Origin: Desertimonas sp963772825 | GTDB lineage: Bacteria > Actinomycetota > Acidimicrobiia > Acidimicrobiales > Ilumatobacteraceae | Direction of reading: 5' to 3' | Length of the DNA stretch: 64,000 nucleotides | Assembly (NCBI GenBank): GCA_963772825.1 | Contig: CAVYYX010000014.1 | Span: 62,001-126,000 of the forward strand | Shown: piece after piece, positions 57,541-64,000 of the stretch | Numbering within the stretch: the first letter of the stretch is position 1 | How the letters are laid out: each line of letters starts with the position of its first letter | Notes under the pieces: generated by a model | What the model was told of the DNA's origin: nothing | Seen by the model: the letters and a program-made list of their open reading frames with translations, nothing else | Databases searched by the model: none | Translations under genes and position numbers: made by a program

Positions 57541-57958
57541 TCACCAATGTGGCAGGAGATCCGCGGGGCCCTGGTAGTACTTCGTGAGCCGGCGGCTCGT
57601 GAACCGCCAGCCGTCGGGTGTGCGGCGGTACTCGTCGCGGTAGTGACCGGCGAGCATCGCACGGGACCCGTCGGCGACGACGTTGAGCTCCTGCAACTCA
57701 CAGCGCCCGGTGGCCGTGTCGCCGTCGACGTCGTACGTGCAGGCCAGGTACAGCTGGACCACCTCGGGCGTACTTGGCGATCGACGTCGTCCAGAGCGCC
57801 ACGATGGCGTCGCGACCGACGACGTCGCGGCCCTCTTCCAGCACCCACCGGGCGTCCTCGGTCCACGTCGCCGCCCACCGTTCGGCGTCCCTCGCACGCA
57901 CTGCGTCGGCGTACTCGAGGGAGAGCGCGACGAGCGCCGCTTCGTCCGACTGTGCCAC
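57541..57958 (-). pseudogene. NTF2/SnoaL-like protein, frameshifted
   Basis: GTG 57958 begins AQSDEAALVALSLEYADAVRARDAERWAATW, typical of SnoaL_4 ring-hydroxylating-dioxygenase-like or ketosteroid-isomerase-like folds. The frame is lost at about 57772 after WTTSIAKY; the next frame resumes with PEVVQLYLACTYDVDGDTAT and ends GPADLLPHW at 57541. A 1-base insertion, a loss of an AC dinucleotide (restoring KYTPEVV) or a 4-base gain in TCGATCG would each explain it. Last gene of the minus-strand operon. Confidence 0.75.
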
Positions 57959-57960
57959 GA

Positions 57961-58920
57961 TCAGCCTCCTTCCCGGCCCTCGCGGGCCGACTCCCCGATC
58001 AATCGGGCGACTTCCCGCACGTACGTCTGGTGGAGGGCCGTGCCGATCAGCGCCAGGTTGGGCATCGGCTTGATCGTGCGAAACACCCGACGGCAGGTCA
58101 GGTTGGCGCAGGCCCCCTTGAAGTGGTTGAACACGCTCCAGTACCGGAGCTCGTCCGCGCCGACGGTCACGCCGGCCACCTGCGCCAGCGTCGCCAGCCA
58201 CTCGTCGCTCGCCATCGTCCGGGCGCCGCGCATCGTGACGAGGTAGACCCAGTCCTCCATCGGGTCGCCGAGATGGGCGAACTCCCAGTCCGTGAACGCG
58301 ATCACCCGCCGCCCGTCGTGCACCACATTGCCTGGGCCCGGGTCACCGTGAACGATGACGACCCGCTCGAGCGGAGGTGCGTGGAGGTGCAGCCATGCCG
58401 CCCCCTCCTCGAGCAACGGGATGGCCACGGTGGTCTCGCTCCGATACAGACGGTGCCAGCGGTCGATCGCGGCATGCGTGGCGTCGCCGGCCGTCACGTC
58501 GGCGTCGAGCCGGGTTCGCCACTCGGTTCGGTGCAGCTCGGCGAGGCGACGGACAAGGTCGACCACGAGGGCGGGCGCCATCGAGCGGTCGTCACGCCCG
58601 GTTGCCACTCCGTCGAGATAGTCCATCACGAAGAACGGCTGGCCCACGAGCTCCCCCGTCGGCTCGATCCAGCGAACCGGAGCGACGGGGCATCCGAGCT
58701 CCTGCACTGCCTTCATCATCCGGAACTCGTCGGCGCTCGACGTGCCGAACACCCCACCCTGCTCGATGCGGACGACGAAGCGTTCACCGTCGGACAGCCC
58801 GACGAACCAGTTCTCCCGCGAATTGCCGGTGGCCATGCGATCGAACTCGCTGATTTTCGCGTCGCTCCCGCGGCGCACCTGCAGCCACGATTCGAGCGCC
58901 GCCCGTTCGGCCTCATCCAT
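57961..58920 (-). CDS. Aminoglycoside-phosphotransferase-family kinase
   Basis: 319 residues with the APH fold: HxD catalytic loop VIVHGDPGPGNVV and the DFG-like TDWEFAHLGDP. Actinobacterial relatives are often encoded beside acyl-CoA dehydrogenases and are probably small-molecule kinases rather than resistance enzymes. The 8-base overlap ATGGATGA with the preceding gene indicates coupling. Substrate unknown. Confidence 0.85.
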   Translation of the reverse strand: MDEAERAALESWLQVRRGSDAKISEFDRMATGNSRENWFVGLSDGERFVVRIEQGGVFGTSSADEFRMMKAVQELGCPVAPVRWIEPTGELVGQPFFVMDYLDGVATGRDDRSMAPALVVDLVRRLAELHRTEWRTRLDADVTAGDATHAAIDRWHRLYRSETTVAIPLLEEGAAWLHLHAPPLERVVIVHGDPGPGNVVHDGRRVIAFTDWEFAHLGDPMEDWVYLVTMRGARTMASDEWLATLAQVAGVTVGADELRYWSVFNHFKGACANLTCRRVFRTIKPMPNLALIGTALHQTYVREVARLIGESAREGREGG

Positions 58921-59353
58921 CGAGCCGCCCGCGGAACGCCTCGACGAGCGGCGCCGTCGTTGCCAGCTCTTCGTCGAGCTGGCGAACGACCACGGGGCGC
59001 AGCACGCTGCGGATCTCGACGGCGTGCTCGTCGTCGCGCCCGACGGCGAGGGCGAGCGCCCTACCGGCACCATCCATCACCGACCGCGGCGATCGATCGC
59101 CTCCCCAGGCCGTGGCGACGATCTCGTTGTTCGCCATGGTCGCCATCACGTCGGCGAGCTCCTCGGCGAATCCCTCCGACACGTCAGGACCACGGGTCGC
59201 CGCGTAGCGGGCGAGGCCGACGAGCTGGATGGCCGCCGCCCGGGCCCAGTCGGCGTCCTCGCGAAGGGCCGGCACGATGACGTGCAACAGGGTCTCGGCA
59301 ACCGAACGGTGGATCTCTGCGTCCGTCAGGGCGCGCGGCGTGGGTTCAGCCAC
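58913..59353 (-). CDS. Small helical protein, unknown function
   Basis: 146 residues, all-helical in appearance: LTDAEIHRSVAETLLHVIVPALREDADWARAAAIQLVGLARYA near the start. A DUF6285-like protein often accompanies APH-family kinases in actinobacteria; the similarity here is my recollection and is not certain. GTG 59353 overlaps the epimerase stop by 8 bases. Confidence 0.6.
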   Translation of the reverse strand: MAEPTPRALTDAEIHRSVAETLLHVIVPALREDADWARAAAIQLVGLARYAATRGPDVSEGFAEELADVMATMANNEIVATAWGGDRSPRSVMDGAGRALALAVGRDDEHAVEIRSVLRPVVVRQLDEELATTAPLVEAFRGRLDG

Positions 59354-60407
59354 GGATCCGGCCGGCGATCTGTGTCTCGAACTCGAAGTCCCACGACGCC
59401 TTCCACACCGGATCGACCAACGGTCGGACGAGCGTGTCGTAGCCCTTCGCCTGACACCAGGCGAAGGTGTGCTCGTGCCCGCTGCCCAGGTGGTACGCCG
59501 GTCGCACACCGAGCATTCGGCGCAGCTTGTCGACGCTGACCATCGCGTGGTGACGGGCGCGGAACAGGTGCCCGAATGCTGGACGGGCGTCGTGGTCGAT
59601 CTCGGCAAGCACGTCGTCGGGGACATACACGACGTCAGGCTCCTCGCCGACGACCGCAGCGAGCGTGGCGATGTACGTGTTGACGTCGACCGACCCCGCC
59701 GAGACGTTGAACACCTCGCCAGGCGAGACGGGCGACGCCGCCATCGCGATCATCGACGAGCAGAGATCGTCGACGTGGCCATAGGAGCCGACCACGAGCC
59801 CGCCGTGCGGCACGAGGATCGGACGATGTTGGAGCAACCTCAGGAACATCGGCAACTCCATGTCGAAGATGTTGTTGTCGGGACCGTAGACCGCCGCCGG
59901 GCGAGCGACCGAGCCGGGAAACCCGCGGCGATCATGTCGGGCGAGGATTGCCGCCTCGACGAGCGCCTTGAACCCGCCGTAGCTGCCACGACCCGCCGGA
60001 TTCGACGGCTGGTCCTCGGTCCACGGGAAACGGCCGACCCACGATTGGTCGTAGGCCATGATCGAGCTGGTGTACACGTAGGCGCCGACGCTGCCGTCGA
60101 GGAGGTCGAGCAACCCGTCGATGTCGGACCCGCCCGCCGCCATCACGAAGCCGGACACGTCGAAGACCGCGTCCCACTCCCGTCCGGCCAGCACCGCACC
60201 CATCTGTTCGGCGTCGGTGCGATCGGCGACAAGTCGCTCCACCCCGTCGGGAATCGAGCTCGCCGTTCTGCCCCGGTTGAGCACTGCGACGTCCGCGCCG
60301 CGGCCGATCAGCCCGTCGACGAGGTGCTTGCCGACGAACACGGAGCCGCCGAGGACGAGTGTGCGCCACCCGGACAGGACGTCAGGCTCACCGTTCGACG
60401 AGGCCAT
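59346..60407 (-). CDS. NAD-dependent epimerase/dehydratase
   Basis: 353 residues, extended SDR: TLVLGGSVFVGKHLV nucleotide site, YTSSIMAYDQS active-site Ser/Tyr region, and the K of GSYGGFKALVEAA, although the classic YxxxK reads SYGGFK (Y at -4). Resembles the isoflavone-reductase/CsaA subgroup with a GHVDDLCSSMI segment. ATG 60407 overlaps the phosphatase gene by 20 bases. Substrate unknown. Confidence 0.82.
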   Translation of the reverse strand: MASSNGEPDVLSGWRTLVLGGSVFVGKHLVDGLIGRGADVAVLNRGRTASSIPDGVERLVADRTDAEQMGAVLAGREWDAVFDVSGFVMAAGGSDIDGLLDLLDGSVGAYVYTSSIMAYDQSWVGRFPWTEDQPSNPAGRGSYGGFKALVEAAILARHDRRGFPGSVARPAAVYGPDNNIFDMELPMFLRLLQHRPILVPHGGLVVGSYGHVDDLCSSMIAMAASPVSPGEVFNVSAGSVDVNTYIATLAAVVGEEPDVVYVPDDVLAEIDHDARPAFGHLFRARHHAMVSVDKLRRMLGVRPAYHLGSGHEHTFAWCQAKGYDTLVRPLVDPVWKASWDFEFETQIAGRIRG

Positions 60408-61146
60408 CGCGGAGCCTGGCGACCGTGTCGGGTCGGATCGGGAGCGAGGAGGGCCACTCGTCGAGCGAGCCATGCCGCTCGACCATGCGGTCGAGCAGCA
60501 TCCGCATCGAGGTCGGGGGCGCCGAGAAGAGGAGTCCTGGCATCATCGAGAGGTCCGGGTCACCAGGCAGCGGCTCACGAAGCATCCATGCCCGCCGGCG
60601 CGTCGACGGCTCGTGAGAGCGGGCATAGTCGACGACGATCGATTCGGCGGGCACGCCGATCGCCGATTGGACCAACGCCGTCACGAGTCCGGCGCGGTCC
60701 TTGCCGTACGCGCAGTGCACGAGGACCGGTCCTGCCGCGACGTGGGCGGCGACGTGATCGAGCACGTCAGCGATCGATTGACGGCTCCGATCGAGCATCT
60801 CGTCGTAAAGGTCGGCGAGGTCGATCGGAGACAGCAACGACGGTGGGGCGTCGGGATCGATCACCCGGTCGACCAGCGGGATCCGGGCGGTCTGCTCGAT
60901 CGGCAGGAACCCGGCACCTCGTGCCGCCTGGGCCCGCTGGCGGAGGTCGACGACGAAGCCGATGCCGAGCGACCGCACCGCGTTACGCCCGCGAGCGGTG
61001 AGCCTGACCGGATCGTCGGACCGGTAGAGGTGCCGCGAGCGCATTCGCCGACCATCGTCGAGCTCCCAGCCGCCGGCGTCGCGGAAGTTCACGCAACCCT
61101 CCACGTCGACGTGCCAGTCCGGGCCGACCGTCGTCTCGGCGCTCAT
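60388..61146 (-). CDS. Tyrosine-phosphatase-like (Y_phosphatase3) protein
   Basis: 252 residues with the GCVNFRDAGG start, SDDPVRLTARG and the active P-loop VHCAYGKDRAG, i.e. HCx5R with Asp. This subgroup includes bacterial lipid and protein phosphatases such as MptpB. In an operon with sugar-isomerase and epimerase genes, a sugar-phosphate or inositol-phosphate substrate is possible (inference). ATGA overlap with the isomerase. Confidence 0.85.
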   Translation of the reverse strand: MSAETTVGPDWHVDVEGCVNFRDAGGWELDDGRRMRSRHLYRSDDPVRLTARGRNAVRSLGIGFVVDLRQRAQAARGAGFLPIEQTARIPLVDRVIDPDAPPSLLSPIDLADLYDEMLDRSRQSIADVLDHVAAHVAAGPVLVHCAYGKDRAGLVTALVQSAIGVPAESIVVDYARSHEPSTRRRAWMLREPLPGDPDLSMMPGLLFSAPPTSMRMLLDRMVERHGSLDEWPSSLPIRPDTVARLRDGLVER

Positions 61147-61997
61147 GCTCGGGCCTCGACGGAGCCGAGCACACGCCGCGTGGCGTCGGCTGCCGCTCTC
61201 GCCGCGACGTCTGCGGGTGCGTCCCACAGCTCCGACGAGCACACTTCGATCGAGATCGGGGCGTCGACACCCATCTCTCGCAGGACGCGAAGGAACCCGA
61301 CACAGTCGAACTCCCCCTCGCCCGGCGGGACGCGGTTGGCCAGGCAGTCCGCCTTGTAGTCGTCGAGCGCCGGCGTCAGCGTTCCGTCGTTGAGCTGGAT
61401 GGCGAAGATCCGATGCGGTTCGAGGGCCTGGATCATCGAGAGGTCGTTGGCGCCTCGGGCGTGGTGCCAGATGTCGGCGCAGTACCCGCCGTTCGGCCGA
61501 TCGGCGGCGCGAACGATCTCCTCGGCGTCCTGCGCGGTGGCGATGTTGGTGTACGGCAGCCACTCGATGCCGACGAGCAGGCCGTGCTCCGCGGCGCGGT
61601 CGCACAGTCCGGCGAAGCCGGAAGCCGCTTGGTCGATGCCGCAGTCGTACGGACCGATCGCCTGGAGGTAGCGCACGCCCAGCTCGTCGGCCATCTCGTA
61701 GGCGAGCGTCTCGATGCGCCGACATCGCGCCGCGTGTTCGCCGTCCACCGCCCACCAGCCGTCGACGACCTCGGCGTCCGACACGACGACACCCTGTTCG
61801 GCGAGCACGGCCCGAATGTCGGCGGGAGCGCGTTGTTCGTCGCGGCGCAGGCGCTCGTACTCGAAGACGTACAGGCCGATCCCGGCCATCCCCGCCCGCG
61901 CCGCCGCAGCGACGCGTTCGTTGAAGTCGCCGAACCGCGGCCGGCTGAAGTGCGACCAGACGAGATCGGGAAAGCGCAGCTGGCGGGCGTCGCGCAC
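61143..61997 (-). CDS. Sugar phosphate isomerase/epimerase (AP-endonuclease-2-like TIM barrel)
   Basis: 284 residues of the xylose-isomerase-like TIM barrel: GLYVFEYERLRRDE, GIEWLPYTNIATAQDAEEI, NGGYCADIWHHARGANDL, and IEVCSSELWD, containing the Glu/Asp/His metal ligands. GTG 61997 was chosen, giving a protein that begins RDARQLRFPDLVW. Substrate unknown; relatives include inosose dehydratases and 2-keto-myo-inositol isomerases. Confidence 0.82.
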   Translation of the reverse strand: MRDARQLRFPDLVWSHFSRPRFGDFNERVAAAARAGMAGIGLYVFEYERLRRDEQRAPADIRAVLAEQGVVVSDAEVVDGWWAVDGEHAARCRRIETLAYEMADELGVRYLQAIGPYDCGIDQAASGFAGLCDRAAEHGLLVGIEWLPYTNIATAQDAEEIVRAADRPNGGYCADIWHHARGANDLSMIQALEPHRIFAIQLNDGTLTPALDDYKADCLANRVPPGEGEFDCVGFLRVLREMGVDAPISIEVCSSELWDAPADVAARAAADATRRVLGSVEARA

Positions 61998-62019
61998 GTC
62001 GGTCAGCGGGGCACGATGA

Positions 62020-62226
62020 TCAGGTCGACTGGATGCGATGGTGGGCCAACTTCGGTCCGCCGATCCACCCGCACAGTTGGGGGTCGGCCTCGAACACCTC
62101 GCCACCGACGTGGACCCCCACGTGGTCGAAGATGCCGATCCGGCCGTCGGCGGTGGTCACCACCACGTTGCCCTTGCCGTCCTGCTCGTAGAGCGCCCGC
62201 GTGAACGGGTGCCGCAGGCCGAGCAC
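62020..62226 (-). CDS. Small conserved protein downstream of the Rieske oxygenase
   Basis: 68 residues (MLGLRHPFTRALYEQDGKGN...FEADPQLCGWIGGPKLAHHR). GTG 62226 begins 2 bases past the end of the Rieske tail (62228). Similar short proteins often follow this oxygenase subgroup in actinobacteria (recollection). No domain recognised. Confidence 0.65.
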   Translation of the reverse strand: MLGLRHPFTRALYEQDGKGNVVVTTADGRIGIFDHVGVHVGGEVFEADPQLCGWIGGPKLAHHRIQST

Positions 62227-62227
62227 C

Positions 62228-62418
62228 TCAGCCCTCCACCCATTCGGCGAGCTTGGCCTGCAACCAACGCACCTTCGACTCCTGGTAGTTGGCCAGCGTC
62301 ACGCCGGCCTTGGCGCTGGCCTCCAGGCCCTTCTGGACCATCGGCATGTTGAAGCTGTCCTGCGAGAACACCTTGCCCAGCATGCCCAGCTCCGGAGCGT
62401 CGGTCCACTCGTCGTCAG
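62228..62418 (-). pseudogene. Displaced C-terminal tail of the Rieske oxygenase
   Basis: The frame next to the oxygenase stop (62415-62417) encodes ADDEWTDAPELGMLGKVFSQ and continues DSFNMPMVQKGLEASAK...TLANYQESKVRWLQAKL, the expected C-terminus of such oxygenases. It has no start codon of its own. A frameshift separates it from the main ORF. Confidence 0.8.
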
Positions 62419-63584
62419 CGACCGAGGTAGGTCGTCGTCGCCGGCTTCGGTCGCTCGCCCTTGAACGGAGCGAGCAGGAAGACGTCCATGATCGACTCCC
62501 GGTGATTGTCGCCGTGGGGTCGGAACCGGTACACGATCCGGTTGAACGCGCCCCACGGGTGGAAGTTCGGGAACACGGTGTAGTCGATGTTGTCGATGAA
62601 TTCGGCGTCGCTCCATTCGTCGACCATCTCGCCGACCACCGGCCGCCACCGCTCGCGAGCCGCCGCCGCCGAGACCTCGCGGGCGGTCTCGCCCTTGCCG
62701 AGGTGGACGTAGCTCTCCTCGTCGTCGCGGATGTCGAGCATGTAGCGGAGGATGTCCTCCTCGGTGGGGATCCAGCCGTTGAGCAGCGGGCTCGGCGTGC
62801 CGCCGGCGGTGATCACGCGAGAGAAGTTGTCCCAGATGTCGATCTGGCTGTTGACGTCGCCGAGGTAACCGGCGGTCTGCGGGTGGGTGGTGGCCGCGTG
62901 GTAGGACTCGCAGAACGCCTCCTGGGCGATCTTCCAGTTGCACCGCAGAACCCTCTGGACGTGCCCCTGGAGGTAGCGGTTCTCGAGATCCCAGCGCTCG
63001 AAGTGCTTCGTCAGGTCGCCGAGGTGGTCGGCGAGCGACGCCGCTTCATGGTCGGGGTTGATGAACACGAACCCGGCCCAGGTGTCGACCTTCGCCTCGC
63101 GCAGGGCGAACTCGTCGGGCGCGACGTGCTCGAAGTCCCAACCCGCCGGGATCGCCCTGAGCGCGCCATCGAGCGCCCAGGTCCAGCCGTGGAATGGGCA
63201 GCGAATCTCCGAACACCGGCCGGCGTGATCCTTGAGGGCGCGGCCGCGGTGCAGGCAGGCGTTGTAGTACGCCTTGATCTCGTCGGGTGCGCTGCGCACG
63301 ACGATGAACGAAAGATCAGCGATGTCGTACACGACGTGGCTGCCGACGTCGGCGAGTTGTTCTTCGCGACAGGCGAACTGCCAGACCCGCCTCCACAATC
63401 GCTCGACTTCACGCTCATGCCACTGGCGGGACGTGTAGCGCTCCTTCGGGATGTCGTCGCTCCCGAGGTACTTCGGTGACTGGAGGCGCAACACCTCGGG
63501 GACCGGAAACTTGTCGGTGTCGAGGAGTTGCTGGTAGGTGATCCCCGGCGATCGCGGGCCGGGAGGCTCCGTCTGGTCTGCCAT
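62415..63584 (-). CDS. Rieske aromatic-ring-hydroxylating dioxygenase alpha subunit, C-terminus frameshifted
   Basis: 389-residue main ORF. The Rieske [2Fe-2S] site is CLH...CPFHGW (about residues 108-133) and the mononuclear iron site is the ESYHAATTH stretch (about residues 220-230). The final 63 residues are in the next frame (62228-62418), so the natural protein would be about 450 residues. The break is just after TTTYLGR, where a loss of two bases or a gain of four would restore the frame. First gene of the eight-gene minus-strand operon. No separate beta subunit or reductase adjacent. Substrate unknown. Confidence 0.88.
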   Translation of the reverse strand: MADQTEPPGPRSPGITYQQLLDTDKFPVPEVLRLQSPKYLGSDDIPKERYTSRQWHEREVERLWRRVWQFACREEQLADVGSHVVYDIADLSFIVVRSAPDEIKAYYNACLHRGRALKDHAGRCSEIRCPFHGWTWALDGALRAIPAGWDFEHVAPDEFALREAKVDTWAGFVFINPDHEAASLADHLGDLTKHFERWDLENRYLQGHVQRVLRCNWKIAQEAFCESYHAATTHPQTAGYLGDVNSQIDIWDNFSRVITAGGTPSPLLNGWIPTEEDILRYMLDIRDDEESYVHLGKGETAREVSAAAARERWRPVVGEMVDEWSDAEFIDNIDYTVFPNFHPWGAFNRIVYRFRPHGDNHRESIMDVFLLAPFKGERPKPATTTYLGR

Positions 63585-63627
63585 GGTTGGTCCCTTCCAC
63601 GCCCCTCCGGTGGCCCCTCAAGGGGTT

Positions 63628-63643
63628 GTTACTTGAGAGTGAC
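63628..63643. promoter_or_regulatory. Near-palindromic operator in the divergent Rieske / NTF2-like intergenic region
   Basis: GTTACT-TGAG-AGTGAC, one mismatch in 6-bp arms, about 45 bases upstream of the Rieske ATG (63584). A TetR-like regulator site is plausible; it resembles the GTTAC/GTAAC arms at 23072. Confidence 0.4.
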
Positions 63644-63683
63644 TCTAGCTTCGTCAGCTCTCACGAATGGCCACTCGAAGCCC

Positions 63684-63689
63684 TACCGT
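63684..63689 (+). promoter_or_regulatory. -10 hexamer TACCGT of the NTF2-like gene
   Basis: TACCGT 6 bases before GTG 63696. Confidence 0.5.
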
Positions 63690-63695
63690 GGCGAC

Positions 63696-64000
63696 GTGCT
63701 CGACGGGATCGACCTCATCCACATCCATCAACTGATCGCTCGCTACGGCTGGGCGATCGACGACCGCGACTGGGACGGCTTCGCCGAACTGTTCGCTCCC
63801 GACGCGACCATCGACTACCTCGGGGGGACGGGGCGCGTGCAGCGCGAGGGACGCGACGCGATCGTCGAGTGGTTCCGTGCCGGCGAGCGAGCAACACCCG
63901 CCCGCCCATCACGTCACCAACATCGTCGTCGACGAGACCGCCGACCCGGCCGGCCGGGTCGACGTACGCAGCAAGTTCATCGCCCCGTTCACACGCGACG
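63696..64000 (+). pseudogene. NTF2/SnoaL_4-like protein, frameshifted, 3' end outside window
   Basis: GTG 63696 encodes LDGIDLIHIHQLIARYGWAI and on to EWFRAGE. The frame breaks at a perfect 4-bp tandem duplication, GAGC twice (63885-63892). Removing one unit gives AGEQHPPAHHVTNIVVDETAD...SKFIAPFTRD, a continuous SnoaL_4-type protein to the window end. Divergent from the Rieske gene, so it may belong to the same pathway. Confidence 0.78.

Noticed and set aside
1..64000. tRNA, rRNA, CRISPR, prophage or integrase
   Set aside because: No cloverleaf with CCA-type end, no rRNA-like stretch, no spacer array and no integrase/transposase ORF was recognised while reading both strands; short structured RNAs could still be missed without a covariance search.

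Overview
The window is high-GC actinobacterial DNA. Gene content points to the class Acidimicrobiia or a near relative (inference; no 16S or marker tree is available here): a WhiB protein, an RsiG-type anti-sigma protein, the mycothiol glycosyltransferase MshA, a rex-hem operon, an AccE-like carboxylase subunit, a WXG100 protein and BTAD/SARP regulation. Genes are densely packed with many ATGA, GTGA and TGATG stop/start overlaps. About 25 start codons lie only 6 to 9 bases after a TANNNT -10 hexamer, so much of the window is probably transcribed as leaderless mRNA; I used this to choose several starts. No tRNA, rRNA, CRISPR array, prophage or transposase gene was seen.

Layout. 1-8.1 kb (+): end of a SNF2 helicase with a frameshifted SWIM zinc-finger partner, an ECF sigma factor with its zinc-dependent anti-sigma factor, tilS, a phosphatase-like protein lacking its catalytic cysteine, and an epimerase / acyltransferase-like / hydrolase run. 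8.1-14.7 kb (-): rex-hemA-hemC-hemD-hemB-hemL, a redox-controlled haem operon. 14.7-21.2 kb: acyl-CoA ligase, SAM hydrolase, proC, a YbjN protein and an overlapping moaD-like / rsiG / XRE / mshA run; the proC-ybjN-mshA-hem neighbourhood resembles that of mycobacteria. 21.2-27.2 kb: VOC protein, S51 peptidase-like protein, 3-hydroxyacyl-CoA dehydrogenase, aat, ethylmalonyl-CoA-mutase-like enzyme, DUF192 lipoprotein. 27.2-37.2 kb (-): LPXTG surface protein, 2OG-oxygenase-like protein, LysM lipoprotein, frameshifted polyprenyl synthase, xseB/xseA, rmuC, phosphoesterase, AccE-like protein, SRPBCC/ArsR pair. 37.2-47.1 kb: map, NDH-2, a SCO1/cytochrome c/membrane protein/DNA methylase operon, coaA, TauE, a mycothiol-type isomerase, HAD hydrolase, HTH and thiamine-binding proteins. 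47.1-57.4 kb: WXG100, M20 amidohydrolase, phosphoesterase, ferredoxin, GH38 alpha-mannosidase, a frameshifted BTAD regulator and a peptidase-like/WhiB fusion. 57.5-64 kb: an eight-gene overlapping operon headed by a Rieske oxygenase, with a divergent NTF2-like gene.

Most striking observations: (1) six genes carry frameshifts, three of them exactly explained by a 7-bp, 4-bp or 4-bp tandem duplication and one by a TG duplication; (2) a dispersed repeat of about 65 bp occurs four times, always pointing GGGGAACGCA along the sense strand of a gene, usually just before a start codon, and once lies in-frame inside a DNA methylase gene; (3) a degenerate papain-like domain is fused to WhiB plus an AT-hook; (4) HemL has a CX4CX4CX4C N-terminal extension; (5) a 39-bp element with 9 and 16 invariant bases around 14 variable ones occurs twice; (6) an RsiG homologue has variant c-di-GMP signatures; (7) two very short ORFs directly precede genes at 4935 and 5519.
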